Shown one piece after another: positions 33,690 through 42,590 of a stretch of DNA of 64,000 nt. Below the pieces are notes generated by a model that saw nothing but the letters and a program-made list of their open reading frames with translations, was not told where the DNA came from and made no database searches. Each line of letters starts with the position of its first letter. Position 1 is the first letter of the stretch. This DNA is from Streptomyces sp. NRRL S-337 (GTDB lineage Bacteria > Actinomycetota > Actinomycetes > Streptomycetales > Streptomycetaceae): the NCBI RefSeq assembly GCF_000720175.1, contig NZ_JOIX01000027.1:21143-85142 (forward strand). The letters run 5' to 3'. The translations under genes were made by a program, and so were the position numbers.

Positions 33690-34550
33690 GTGGTGAAGAC
33701 CGCGCGAGACACGAATCAAGGCCAGAAGCAGGACCAAATGCAGGTCAAATCTGCTTATCCGGAGCTAACGGGCGAGGTGGATATGGTAGGGGCCCTACTG
33801 GACACCACCAGAGCCACCAGGGGAGGTGCGGCCACGACGGGTGACCGAGGGGTGCTGAGGCGCTTCAAGAGGTCGTCCGCCGAGCCGAAATCCGTGACAA
33901 ACACTGCTGACCGTTTCCGCACTGACTCCGCACGTACCGCGACCTTCGCCGCCGACGCGGATGTGGAGGCGTGGACTCCGCCCACCTGGGAGGAGATCGT
34001 CAGCACCCACAGCGCACGGGTCTACCGCCTCGCCTACCGCCTCTCCGGCAACCAGCACGACGCCGAGGACCTCACCCAGGAGGTGTTCGTCCGCGTCTTC
34101 CGCTCGCTGTCGACGTACACCCCGGGCACCTTCGAGGGCTGGCTGCACCGCATCACGACCAACCTCTTCCTGGACATGGTCCGGCGCCGGCAGCGTATCC
34201 GCTTCGACGCGCTCGGTGACGACGCGGCCGAGAAGCTCCCCAGCAAGGAGCCCGCGCCGCAGGAGCACTTCGACGACACCCACTTCGACGCCGACGTCCA
34301 GCAGGCGCTGGACACCCTCGCGCCCGAGTTCCGCGCCGCCGTCGTGCTGTGCGACATCGAGGGGCTGTCCTACGAGGAGATCGCCGCGACCCTCGGGGTC
34401 AAGCTCGGCACGGTCCGCAGCCGGATCCACCGCGGTCGCTCGCACCTGCGCAAGGCCCTCAAGCACCGCGCGCCCGTGTCGCGCGGCGCGGAGCGCGAGC
34501 AGCGGCGGGCGCTGGCCGTGGTTCCCACGGGGGAGGTCGGGATCGCGTGA
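33690..34550 (+). CDS. sigE: ECF RNA polymerase sigma factor SigE (envelope stress)
   Basis: 286 residues. After an ~85-residue N-terminal extension comes region 2 ([36 protein letters not shown], read as blocks; -10 recognition in the [22 protein letters not shown] helix) and region 4 ([52 protein letters not shown]). It is orthologous to M. tuberculosis SigE (Rv1221) by context: methyltransferase before, anti-sigma, htrA and tatB after. I use the GTG at 33690, downstream of the ECF promoter and GGAGGAGG; an internal ATG at 33783 could give a shorter form, as with mycobacterial SigE isoforms. The last base of the stop codon overlaps the rseA start. Confidence 0.95.
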   Translation: MVKTARDTNQGQKQDQMQVKSAYPELTGEVDMVGALLDTTRATRGGAATTGDRGVLRRFKRSSAEPKSVTNTADRFRTDSARTATFAADADVEAWTPPTWEEIVSTHSARVYRLAYRLSGNQHDAEDLTQEVFVRVFRSLSTYTPGTFEGWLHRITTNLFLDMVRRRQRIRFDALGDDAAEKLPSKEPAPQEHFDDTHFDADVQQALDTLAPEFRAAVVLCDIEGLSYEEIAATLGVKLGTVRSRIHRGRSHLRKALKHRAPVSRGAEREQRRALAVVPTGEVGIA

Positions 34551-35488
34551 GCCTCCGTGGCGGTCCGTCCCCCGCCGAGCAGCATCTCGGCGACCGCCTC
34601 GCGGCCCTGGTCGACGGCGAGTTGGGGCATGACGCGCGCGAGCGGGTGCTCGCGCATCTCGCGACCTGCGCGAAGTGCAAGGCGGAAGCCGACGCCCAGC
34701 GTCGGCTGAAAAGCGTGTTCGCCGAGGCGGCGCCGCCCGGTCCCTCCGAGGGACTGCTGGCCCGGCTCGTGCAGCTGCCCGGCGGCGACCCCGGCGGTCC
34801 CGGCAGCCGGCTGGGCAACGGCGCTCTCGGACGCGCCGAATTCGCCCGCGACGGCGGCGCGTTCCGTTACCTCCCCGGTGACGACCACTCCCGCCGTGCC
34901 ATGGCCGCGGTCCCCCCGCAGCCCCGGACGCGCGGCTTCCGCGTCCAGGACGACGGGCGGCCCGCGCAGCGCCGCCGGTTCGCCTTCGCGGCGGCCGGTG
35001 CGGTGTCGCTCGCGGCGTTCGCGCTCGGCGGTGCCCTCCCGCTGGAGGCGGCCGTCGACCCGACCGGTGGACGGACCGACGGCGGCGGTACGGCCGTCAC
35101 CCCGCTCACCGGCAGCCCCGCGGCGGACGGCGCCCCCCTGCTGCGCGGCGCGGAGTTCGTGCCCACCGCCCGGTCCCGGCCGGCCACCTGGCCGCCGTCC
35201 GGTGCGCCGACCCTGGCCCCGGCGCCCAGCGCGATGAGCCTGGACGGTGCCGGGGGCGCGCCCACCTCCCCGTCGGTGTCCTGGACGCCGGACCAGCCCG
35301 CCGGCCACTTCGGCCTGTCGCCGCTGATCGCCGCGACCGGCCCGGCCCCGGCGTACCGCCTCTCGCCGCTGACCGCCGCGGCCGGCAGCGGCCCGGTGCG
35401 TAAGAACCCGCCGCCGCTTCCCCCGCTGGAGCCGATGCGGCCGCTGCACGGCTCCGCCGCGAACGGCCCCGCCGCCGACCGCCGCTGA
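34547..35488 (+). CDS. rseA: Anti-sigma-E factor with zinc-finger (ZAS) domain, RseA-like
   Basis: 313 residues. The N-terminal ZAS motif is complete: His37-x3-Cys41-x2-Cys44 (HLATCAKC). A Pro/Gly-rich segment leads to one transmembrane helix at about 145-166 ([24 protein letters not shown]), and a long Pro/Ala/Ser-rich extracytoplasmic tail follows. It overlaps sigE (GTGA). Mycobacterial RseA is a soluble anti-sigma factor with the HisX3CysX2Cys motif; this one is longer and membrane-anchored, more like other streptomycete anti-sigmas. It should hold SigE inactive until envelope stress releases it. Confidence 0.92.
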   Translation: MSLRGGPSPAEQHLGDRLAALVDGELGHDARERVLAHLATCAKCKAEADAQRRLKSVFAEAAPPGPSEGLLARLVQLPGGDPGGPGSRLGNGALGRAEFARDGGAFRYLPGDDHSRRAMAAVPPQPRTRGFRVQDDGRPAQRRRFAFAAAGAVSLAAFALGGALPLEAAVDPTGGRTDGGGTAVTPLTGSPAADGAPLLRGAEFVPTARSRPATWPPSGAPTLAPAPSAMSLDGAGGAPTSPSVSWTPDQPAGHFGLSPLIAATGPAPAYRLSPLTAAAGSGPVRKNPPPLPPLEPMRPLHGSAANGPAADRR

Positions 35489-35502
35489 CCGCCCGCTGCA
35501 CG

Positions 35503-35536
35503 GCCCCGGGGGGAACTGGTTGAATCCCCCTGGGGC
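35503..35536 (+). terminator. Hairpin between anti-sigma and htrA genes
   Basis: GCCCCGGGGGGA (35503-35514) pairs with TCCCCCTGGGGC (35525-35536) over 12 positions (one G-U) around ACTGGTTGAA. No T-run follows. It may partly uncouple htrA from sigE-rseA. Confidence 0.55.
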
Positions 35537-35609
35537 GGCGCACCCCTGACCGGGCGCGTGCCGCGAGGTGGTGGTGGCCCGCGGGGTCGCGGGCGAAGTA
35601 GGGGAGAGC

Positions 35610-37832
35610 ATGGACGACGGTAAGGCCGCCGGGCCGAAGCTGAAGTGGTGGAGCCGCCCGGGAAACCCCCCGAGCCCGGAGCGATCCGCCGAGGCCGGCC
35701 TGCCGGCGGGCCCGCCCGCCGGCCACCCGGCGGGTCCGTCGGGCGCCGGGGAGCAGTCCGGGGTGCCCGGAATGTCCGGTGGCCCCGGTGAAACCACGGT
35801 GCAGGAGCCGGAGGACTGGATCGTGCGGCCCCCGGAGCGCCCCGCTGGCGCGGAGGCGCCGGGTGCGGGCGCGGGAGAGACCCTTGCGGGCCCGTCGGCC
35901 GAACTCCCCGACGGCGCCGACGAGTTGACCACGGCCGCTTCGGCCGCTTCGGCCGCTTCGGCCGCTTCGGCGGCGACCGGCCAGGCCCAGGACCGTACCG
36001 GCGCCGAAGCCCCCCAGCCCACCGGGCCCACTGAGGCCACCGGGCCCGCTGTGCCCGCCGAGGCCACCGCACCCGCACCGCCCGCTGGAGCGCCGTCCGG
36101 TGCCGCCACCGTGACACTCGGTCAGGTGTCCCCGCCTGGGGCGCCCGAGAGCGCCCAGGCGCCGACCGACGCGGCGTCCCACGCGTCCGCACCCGCCCCC
36201 GCCGTGGCGTCCGTCTCCGCCGAGACGCCCAGCGCGCCGCCGCAGCGTCGGCCGCTGCATGCCGAGGACCCGTACGGCACCCCGCCGTACGGCGGACCCG
36301 GGCCCTGGGCGCCCGCGCCGCCCGTGCAGCGGCCGGTGACGACCCCCGCGCACGGCACCGTGCTGCCGCCGGCCGCCGGGCCGATGCCCCCGTACGGCGC
36401 CCCGTCCGCCCCAGCCGCCCCGGGCGCGGGCTACCCCGGTCCGCCCCAGTCCCCGCCGCCCGCCGCACCGCCGGCCGCCGCACTCGGCGACCAGCCGCAC
36501 CCCGACGGCACCGGGCCCGCACAGCCGGGCCCGTCCGCCGGTCCCGCCGCCCGTCCGGGCGCCGAGTCCGGCGCGCCCGTGACGCCGGATGCCGCCGCCC
36601 TGCCGCAGGGCCCGTTCCGCGCGCACGACCACCCCGGTGCCCCGCAGGGGGCCTGGCAGCAGTACGACCCGTGGCGGGCGCCCCTGCAGGGCGGTCCCCT
36701 GCCGCCGCCCGCTGCCCGGCGGACTTCGCGCGGTGTGCTGGTGGCCGGCGCGGTGGCACTGGCGCTGCTCGCGGGAGGCGTCGGCGGTGGGATCGGCGCG
36801 TACGTCGAGCGCTACGGCGGGATCAACGACATCAAGCTGCCGCAGGCCGCCGGGGATTCCGGTGGCCGCAAGCCGGACAGCGTCGCCGGGATCGCCCGGG
36901 CCGCGCTGCCCGGCGTCGTCACGATCCACGTCCGCGGCAACGCAGAGCAGGGCACCGGCACCGGCTTCGTCCTCGACCGCGAGGGCCACATCCTCACCAA
37001 CAACCACGTCGTCGAACCGGCCGGGACCGGCGGCGAGATATCGGTCACGTTCAGCGGCGGGCAGACCGCCAAGGCCAAGGTCGTCGGCCAGGACGGCGGC
37101 TACGACCTCGCCGTGGTGCAGGTCGAGGGCGTCACCGGGCTGCGGCCGCTGCCGCTCGGCAATTCGGACTCGGTGCAGGTCGGTGACCCGGTCGTGGCCA
37201 TCGGCGCACCGTTCGACCTGGCCAACACGGTCACCGCCGGGATCATCAGCGCCAAGCAGCGCCCGATCACCGCGGGCGGCCAGAAGGGCGACGGCAGCGA
37301 CATCTCGTACGTCGACGCGCTGCAGACCGACGCCCCCATCAACCCCGGCAACTCGGGTGGTCCGCTGGTGGACGCCCGGGCCCGGGTGATCGGCATCAAC
37401 AGCGCCATCCGCGCGGCCGACAGCGGCGGCGGATCGGACGGCGGCGGCCAGGGCGGCAGCATAGGGCTGGGCTTCGCCATACCGATCAACCAGGCCAAAC
37501 GGGTGGCCGAGGAGCTGATCAACACCGGCCGGGCGACCCATCCGGTCATCGGCGTCACCCTGGAGATGGAGTACGCCGGCGACGGGGCGCGGGTCAGTGC
37601 GCACAGCAAGGGCGGCAAACCGCCGGTCGCCCCGGGCGGGCCCGGGGCCAAGGCGGGCATCCGGGCCGGTGACGTGATCACCGGGGTGGACGGCGCCCCG
37701 GTGCACAGCGGTGAGGAGCTGATCGTCAAGATCCGCAGCCACCGGCCGGGCGACACCCTGGCGCTCACCCTCCAAAGGGACGGCAAGGAGCGGTCCGTTC
37801 GGCTCAGGCTGGGTTCCTCCACCGCGGGTTGA
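35610..37832 (+). CDS. htrA: Membrane-anchored HtrA/DegP-type serine protease with PDZ domain
   Basis: 740 residues. Residues 1-370 form a long Pro/Ala/Gly-rich cytoplasmic tail. One membrane helix lies at 371-395 (GVLVAGAVALALLAGGVGGG). The trypsin-like domain has His466 (TNNHVVEPAG), Asp499 (GGYDLAVVQ) and Ser582 (NPGNSGGPLVD). A C-terminal PDZ domain contains GAKAGIRAGDVITGVDG. It degrades or refolds misfolded extracytoplasmic proteins and belongs to the SigE regulon in mycobacteria. The ATG has GGGGAGAG in front. The N-terminal tail contains an (AAS)4 repeat encoded by a 9-base microsatellite. The tail is unusually long for this family. Confidence 0.95.
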   Translation: MDDGKAAGPKLKWWSRPGNPPSPERSAEAGLPAGPPAGHPAGPSGAGEQSGVPGMSGGPGETTVQEPEDWIVRPPERPAGAEAPGAGAGETLAGPSAELPDGADELTTAASAASAASAASAATGQAQDRTGAEAPQPTGPTEATGPAVPAEATAPAPPAGAPSGAATVTLGQVSPPGAPESAQAPTDAASHASAPAPAVASVSAETPSAPPQRRPLHAEDPYGTPPYGGPGPWAPAPPVQRPVTTPAHGTVLPPAAGPMPPYGAPSAPAAPGAGYPGPPQSPPPAAPPAAALGDQPHPDGTGPAQPGPSAGPAARPGAESGAPVTPDAAALPQGPFRAHDHPGAPQGAWQQYDPWRAPLQGGPLPPPAARRTSRGVLVAGAVALALLAGGVGGGIGAYVERYGGINDIKLPQAAGDSGGRKPDSVAGIARAALPGVVTIHVRGNAEQGTGTGFVLDREGHILTNNHVVEPAGTGGEISVTFSGGQTAKAKVVGQDGGYDLAVVQVEGVTGLRPLPLGNSDSVQVGDPVVAIGAPFDLANTVTAGIISAKQRPITAGGQKGDGSDISYVDALQTDAPINPGNSGGPLVDARARVIGINSAIRAADSGGGSDGGGQGGSIGLGFAIPINQAKRVAEELINTGRATHPVIGVTLEMEYAGDGARVSAHSKGGKPPVAPGGPGAKAGIRAGDVITGVDGAPVHSGEELIVKIRSHRPGDTLALTLQRDGKERSVRLRLGSSTAG
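35934..35969 (+). repeat. Four perfect 9-base repeats (GCCGCTTCG) in htrA
   Basis: Exact tandem copies encoding Ala-Ala-Ser four times in the disordered cytoplasmic tail. In-frame slippage would change the tail length by three residues per unit. Confidence 0.9.
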
Positions 37833-37948
37833 TCGTTTGCACGGTGTTGGCACGGTCGACTCCCGTCGGACGTGTGGGGCCAGGTACGGTGAGAGGCGGC
37901 CTGGCCCATAGGCCGACGAAGGCCGCGGATGACCCAAGGAGCTGCAAG

Positions 37949-38431
37949 GTGTTCTTCGACATAGGACCCCTAGAGCTGGTAGCGATCGTCATCCTGGCGG
38001 TACTGGTCTTCGGTCCGGACAAGCTCCCCAAGGTCATCCAGGACGTGATGGGGGTCATCCGCAAGATCCGGGAGTTCTCCGACAGCGCCAAGCAGGACAT
38101 CCGCAACGAGCTCGGCCCGGACTTCAAGGACTTCGAGTTCGACGACCTCAAGCCCAAGAACTTCGTCCGCAAGCACGTCCTGGAGAAGGACGAGTACGGC
38201 CTCAAGGACCTCCAGGAGATCCGTAACGGCTTCGACTTCCGCACGGAGATGGCCGAGGTCACCGACGCCGTGCACAGCCGCGAGAGCGGCTCCGCGGCCG
38301 CGCACCCGAACGGCTCAGGGATCTCCCTCTCCAAGGAGTCGCCGGCCTCCTCGGGCGGTCCGGACCTGCTCAAGAAGCCCGTGAACGGGCAGCCGGACGA
38401 GCGTCCGCCGTTCGACGCCGACGCCACCTGA
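37949..38431 (+). CDS. tatB: Sec-independent protein translocase subunit TatB
   Basis: 160 residues. FFDIGPLELVAIVILAVLVFGP is the TatB/TatA N-terminal helix with GPLEL, then KLPKVIQDVMGVIRKIREFS as the amphipathic helix. TatB character is supported by the long hydrophilic C-terminus. It joins TatA/TatC in export of folded proteins. The GTG start at 37949 has AAGGAG seven bases upstream. It follows htrA by 116 bases, as in mycobacteria (Rv1223-Rv1224). Confidence 0.95.
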   Translation: MFFDIGPLELVAIVILAVLVFGPDKLPKVIQDVMGVIRKIREFSDSAKQDIRNELGPDFKDFEFDDLKPKNFVRKHVLEKDEYGLKDLQEIRNGFDFRTEMAEVTDAVHSRESGSAAAHPNGSGISLSKESPASSGGPDLLKKPVNGQPDERPPFDADAT

Positions 38432-38551
38432 CACACTCCGGTATGCCCGGGCAGTATTGACCCCTATGGCTATGCTCCGGGTGTCCGGGGTTTGGTCGCC
38501 TGAGGGGGGCGGGCCGCCCACGACGCAGGGCAACAAGGAGGCTCCGCTCAG

Positions 38552-39196
38552 ATGGAGACGACGAGTCGGACAGCGGAACAAGAGGCGCCCGCCACGGTCG
38601 GCCGGAAGGCCGACGGCTATCTGCTGGCCGCGTTCCCGTGGTACGGCCTCGACGAGGCGTTCACCGGTCCGCGCTGGCTGATGCAGGTCGGCGCGGCCGC
38701 GGACGGCACCGTCGAGCACGGCGCGACCGGGCACGGTGAGCAGCCCACGATCAAGGTGGAGTCCCCGCAGGACGAGCGGTTCGCGGTGGTGGTGACGGTC
38801 GCCAGCCGGCCCGTCCGGCGCAGCGCCGACGGCACCGGCGTACTGGAGGCCACGTCGGTCTCCACCGCCGCCTGGCTCGCCGGTTCCGGCCTGCTCAACC
38901 ACACCTGGCCGACCCAGATGGACCGCACGCTGCGCCAGGCCTGGCTGGACCAGCAGACGATGCTGGCCTGGGAGCTGGCCGACGACCTCGGGGGCGGGGC
39001 CTGGAGCGAGCTGATGCTGCCGGTCGACGGCGTCCCGACCTCGTTCGCCTACCGCGAGTCCGAGTACGGCTGGGTCCTGGCCGGCTCGGCGGGCGACGGC
39101 CCGGAGCCGGTACACCTGGGCGCCTACGGGCGGGGAATGAGCGCCTACGGACTTGGATTCTCGGTCGTCGAGGACATCCGCTCGTACGCCGGCTGA
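38552..39196 (+). CDS. Conserved hypothetical protein (214 aa)
   Basis: Soluble, no signal peptide or membrane segment. It has balanced composition with many Trp/Tyr and the segment KADGYLLAAFPWYGLDEAF near the start. The C-terminal part includes SFAYRESEYGWVLAG and GMSAYGLGFSVVEDIRSY. I do not recognise the family; a mixed alpha/beta fold is likely. The ATG is well supplied with AACAAGGAGG. It converges with mrp over a strong terminator at 39256-39291. Probably a streptomycete-specific protein. Confidence 0.85.
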   Translation: METTSRTAEQEAPATVGRKADGYLLAAFPWYGLDEAFTGPRWLMQVGAAADGTVEHGATGHGEQPTIKVESPQDERFAVVVTVASRPVRRSADGTGVLEATSVSTAAWLAGSGLLNHTWPTQMDRTLRQAWLDQQTMLAWELADDLGGGAWSELMLPVDGVPTSFAYRESEYGWVLAGSAGDGPEPVHLGAYGRGMSAYGLGFSVVEDIRSYAG

Positions 39197-39255
39197 GCGG
39201 CGCTGACGGCCGGCACGGGCGACCGGGTCGGCCGAGCGCGGCGGGCAAGGGAAAG

Positions 39256-39291
39256 GGAAAGGGGCGGGCCCATCGGGGCCCGCCCCTTTCC
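39256..39291. terminator. Bidirectional terminator between the 38552 gene and mrp
   Basis: AAAGGGGCGGGCCC (39258-39271) pairs perfectly with 39276-39289 around ATCG; two further G-C pairs extend the stem to 16. The A-run/T-run flanks make it a good intrinsic terminator for both convergent genes. Confidence 0.9.
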
Positions 39292-39305
39292 TCGCAAGAA
39301 CTCGT

Positions 39306-40463
39306 TCAGAACTTGTTGCGCGGGGTGATCCCCAGGGACATGCCGGACAGGCCGCGCTGGCGGCCGCCGAGCTTGCCGGCGATCGCGCGGATGGCCGCGC
39401 CGGCGGGGGAGTCCGGGTCGGTCAGCACGACCGGCTTGCCCTCGTCGCCGCCCTCGCGGAGGCGGACGTCGATCGGGATGGCGCCGAGCACCGGCACCTG
39501 CGTACCGGTGGTCTTCGTCAGGCCCTCGGCGACCCGCTCGCCGCCGCCGGTGCCGAAGACGTCGACCATCTCGTCGCAGTGCGGGCAGGGCAGCCCGGAC
39601 ATGTTCTCCACCACGCCGACGATCTTCTGGTGGGTCTGGACGGCGATGGAGCCCGCGCGCTCGGCGACCTCGGCCGCCGCCTGCTGCGGGGTGGTGACGA
39701 CCAGGATCTCGGCGTTCGGGACGAGCTGGGCGACGGAGATCGCGATGTCACCGGTGCCGGGCGGGAGGTCCAGGAGCAGCACGTCCAGGTCGCCCCAGTA
39801 CACGTCGGCGAGGAACTGCTGGAGGGCGCGGTGCAGCATCGGGCCGCGCCAGACGACCGGGGCGTTGCCGGGCGTGAACATGCCGATCGAGATGACCTTC
39901 ACGCCGTTCGCCGACGGCGGCATGATCATGTTCTCGACCTGGGTGGGCTTGCCGTAGGCGCCGAGCATGCGGGGCACGGAGTGGCCGTAGATGTCGGCGT
40001 CCACGACGCCGACCTTCAGGCCGTCGGCCGCCATCGCCGCGGCGAGGTTCACCGTCACCGACGACTTGCCGACGCCGCCCTTGCCGGAGGCGACCGCGTA
40101 GACGCGGGTGAGGCTGCCGGGCTTGGCGAACGGGACCTCGCGCTCGGCGGTGCCGCCGCGCAGCGACGCCGCCAGCTCCTTGCGCTGCTCGTCGCTCATC
40201 ACTTCGAGGTCCACCCGGACGCCGGTGACGCCCTCGACCCCGGCGACCGCGTCGCTCACGTTGCGGGTGATCGTCTCGCGCATCGGGCAGCCGGAGACGG
40301 TGAGGTAGACCACGACCGCCACCGCGCCGTCCGCCGCGATGTCCACCGATTTGACCATCCCCAGTTCGGTGATGGGACGGTGGATCTCGGGGTCGTTCAC
40401 CGTCGCGAGCGCGGCGCGGACCGCGTCCTCGCTCGGGGTGCCTGGGGCAGTGTCGTGAGCCAT
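39306..40463 (-). CDS. mrp: Mrp/ApbC-family iron-sulfur carrier ATPase
   Basis: 385 residues. The N-terminal MIP18 (DUF59) domain occupies residues 10-95, with LTVSGCPMRETI. The ATPase domain has the deviant P-loop ASGKGGVGKSS (about 125-135), switch DADIYGHS, and the Cys pair in LPCPHCDEM that binds a bridging [4Fe-4S] cluster between subunits. It carries Fe-S clusters to target enzymes. It is the orthologue of Rv1229c in the same neighbourhood. The ATG has no ribosome site but a TACCAT box six bases upstream. Confidence 0.96.
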   Translation of the reverse strand: MAHDTAPGTPSEDAVRAALATVNDPEIHRPITELGMVKSVDIAADGAVAVVVYLTVSGCPMRETITRNVSDAVAGVEGVTGVRVDLEVMSDEQRKELAASLRGGTAEREVPFAKPGSLTRVYAVASGKGGVGKSSVTVNLAAAMAADGLKVGVVDADIYGHSVPRMLGAYGKPTQVENMIMPPSANGVKVISIGMFTPGNAPVVWRGPMLHRALQQFLADVYWGDLDVLLLDLPPGTGDIAISVAQLVPNAEILVVTTPQQAAAEVAERAGSIAVQTHQKIVGVVENMSGLPCPHCDEMVDVFGTGGGERVAEGLTKTTGTQVPVLGAIPIDVRLREGGDEGKPVVLTDPDSPAGAAIRAIAGKLGGRQRGLSGMSLGITPRNKF

Positions 40464-40469
40464 GACCCG

Positions 40470-40475
40470 ATGGTA
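40470..40475 (-). promoter_or_regulatory. Leaderless -10 box for mrp
   Basis: TACCAT on the minus strand, six bases before the mrp ATG (40463), no ribosome site in the gap. Confidence 0.6.
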
Positions 40476-40521
40476 CGGCGCATGAGGCGGCCTCCGGAAA
40501 GGCCGTCGGCGGTCGCGTTCG

Positions 40522-41088
40522 TCACTCTCCGCGGCGGCCCTCCGGCAGCGCCTCCAGATCCCGCAGCAGGTCCTGCAGTTCGGAGCGGATCCAGTCCCGC
40601 GTGGCGACCTCGCCCAGCCCCAGCCGCAGCGCCGCGATCTCCCGGGTCAGGTACTCCGTGTCGGCGATCGACCGCTCGTTGCGCTGCCGGTCCTGCTCGT
40701 GGGTGACCCGGTCCCGGTCGGCCTGGCGGTTCTGCGCCAGCAGGATCAGCGGCGCCGCGTACGAGGCCTGCAGCGACAGCGCCAGGGTCAGGAAGATGAA
40801 CGGGTAGCCGTCGAACCGCAGGTGGTCCGGTGCGGTCACGTTCCAGGTGATCCACACGATGATGGCGACGGTCATCCAGACGATGAACCGTCCGGTCCCC
40901 AGGAAGCGGGCGATCTTCTCCGACAGCCGCCCGAACGCCTCCGGGTCGTACTCCGGCAGGAACGTCCGGCGGGGGGTGCGCGGCACGTCCAGCCGCACCC
41001 GGGACCGTTCGGCGGCGCCGCGCCGCACCGCCGAGGCGCCGTTCGCCCGGGCGCGTTCGCGCGCGCCGTCCCGCTCCTCAGCGCCCAT
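40522..41088 (-). CDS. DUF1003 integral membrane protein
   Basis: 188 residues. The DUF1003 core is RFIVWMTVAIIVWITWN (about 68-84) and FIFLTLALSLQASYAAPLILLAQNRQADRDR, two helices with an NRQADRDR loop, then a coiled coil of Arg/Glu/Leu (115-180). It overlaps the MgtE-N/CBS gene by 11 bases. The order mrp-DUF1003-MgtE-N is shared with mycobacteria (Rv1229c-Rv1232c, from memory). Role unknown; the overlap with a magnesium-sensor-like protein suggests ion homeostasis. Confidence 0.9.
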   Translation of the reverse strand: MGAEERDGARERARANGASAVRRGAAERSRVRLDVPRTPRRTFLPEYDPEAFGRLSEKIARFLGTGRFIVWMTVAIIVWITWNVTAPDHLRFDGYPFIFLTLALSLQASYAAPLILLAQNRQADRDRVTHEQDRQRNERSIADTEYLTREIAALRLGLGEVATRDWIRSELQDLLRDLEALPEGRRGE

Positions 41089-42391
41089 CCGGTGCCTCCG
41101 CCCGGCTCTCGGCGCCGGGCAGCCCGGCCGTCCCGCCGGCGTACAGCTCGGACTCCCGCCAGTCGTCCGGCAGCAGGTGGTCCAGTACGTCGTCGACGGT
41201 CACCGCGCCGAGCAGGGCGCCGCTCTCGTCCACGACCGGCGCGGCGACCATGTTGTACGCCGCCAGATAACCGGTCACCACCGGCAGCGCGGTGTCCGGC
41301 GGCAGCGGCGGCAGGTCGGTGTCGACGATCGAGCTGACGAGGGTGAACGGCGGATCGCGCAGCAGCCGTTGGAAGTGCACCAGGCCCAGGTACTTGCCGG
41401 TCGGGGTCTCGTCGGGCGGCCGGCAGACGTACACCTGGGCGGCGAGCGCGGGGGAGAGGTCCGGGTCGCGGACCCGGGCCAGCGCGTCGGCGACCGTGGC
41501 GTCCGGGCGCAGCACGATCGGCTCGGTGGTCATCAGCCCGCCCGCGGTGCGCTCCTCGTACGACATCAGCCGCCGCACGTCGGCGGCCTCCTCCGGCCGC
41601 ATCAGGGCCAGCAGCCGCTCCTTGTCCTCGTCCGGCAGCTCGGAGAGCAGGTCGGCGGCGTCGTCCGGGTCCATCGCCTCCAGGACGTCGGCGACCCGTT
41701 CGTCCTTGAGCTTGCCGATGATCTCCAGCTGGTCGTCCTCCGGCAGCTCCTCCAGGACGTCGGCGAGCCGGGCGTCGTCCAGCGCCGCGGCGACCTCACC
41801 GCGCCGCTTGGCGGACAGGTGGTGCAGCACGCCGGCGAGGTCGGCCGGCCGCAGCTGCTCGAAGGTGGCCAGCAGGCTCGCCGCGCCCTGGCCGTGCTCC
41901 TCCAGCGAGAAGCCGGTCACCGCCGACCACTCGACGGTCAGCGTCTCGCCCTTGCGGCGCAGCGCCCCGCCCCTGGCCTTGCCCTTGCGGACGAAGACCT
42001 TCTCGATCTCCCAGTCGCGGCGGGCCGGCAGCCGGGTGATGCCGATGTCGAGGACGGTGGCCTCCTCGTCGGTCTCCACCAGCCGCACCCGCCGGTCCAG
42101 CAGCTCGCCGAGCACCAGGGTCTCCGAAGCCCGCTGCTCGAACCGCCGCATGTTGATCACTCCGGTGATCACGATCTGCCCGGACTCGATACCGGTCACC
42201 CGGGTCATCGGCACGAAGATCCGGCGCCGGCTGATCACCTCGACGACCAGCCCGAGCAGCCGCGGCGGGCGGGCGCCGACCCGCAGCAGCGCGACGAGGT
42301 CCCGCAGCCGGCCGACCGGGTCGCCGTTGGGGTCGAAGACGGCACTGCCGGAGAGGTGGGAGACGAAGACCCGGGGAGTCACCACTGCCAT
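41078..42391 (-). CDS. MgtE N-terminal domain / CBS-pair protein without transport domain
   Basis: 437 residues. An N-terminal PRC-barrel-like part (VFVSHLSGSAVFDPNGDPVGRLRDLV) precedes an MgtE_N superhelix of repeats (LADVLEELPEDDQLEIIGKLKDERVADVLEAMDPDDAADLLSEL, read as 24-residue blocks, about 200-290). The last part is a CBS pair (TEPIVLRPDATVADALAR and MVAAPVVDESGALLGAVTVDDVLDHL). The membrane domain that makes MgtE a Mg channel is absent. It could act as a stand-alone Mg or nucleotide sensor for DUF1003 or CorA (inference). Confidence 0.92.
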   Translation of the reverse strand: MAVVTPRVFVSHLSGSAVFDPNGDPVGRLRDLVALLRVGARPPRLLGLVVEVISRRRIFVPMTRVTGIESGQIVITGVINMRRFEQRASETLVLGELLDRRVRLVETDEEATVLDIGITRLPARRDWEIEKVFVRKGKARGGALRRKGETLTVEWSAVTGFSLEEHGQGAASLLATFEQLRPADLAGVLHHLSAKRRGEVAAALDDARLADVLEELPEDDQLEIIGKLKDERVADVLEAMDPDDAADLLSELPDEDKERLLALMRPEEAADVRRLMSYEERTAGGLMTTEPIVLRPDATVADALARVRDPDLSPALAAQVYVCRPPDETPTGKYLGLVHFQRLLRDPPFTLVSSIVDTDLPPLPPDTALPVVTGYLAAYNMVAAPVVDESGALLGAVTVDDVLDHLLPDDWRESELYAGGTAGLPGAESRAEAPDGR

Positions 42392-42590
42392 GCAGAGCGC
42401 CGCCCTTTCTCTCCCGTTTTCGCCGGAAACAAGGCATCAATTCGGGTTCAGGCTAACGCGCCCCGGCCCGCGCCGCCCCGGTGGAGGACGCCGTAGGGTG
42501 ACCGCCACGCATCCCCCCGACGCACCTGTACGTCCCAGGTACGCTGCCGTACTGCTGTCGAGGTCACCCGCATCAGGAGGCACAGCCGAC

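Noticed and set aside
35489..35609. Second ECF promoter before htrA (GGGGAACTGG)
   Set aside because: A GGGAAC-like -35 is present, but no CGTT lies 15-17 bases downstream.
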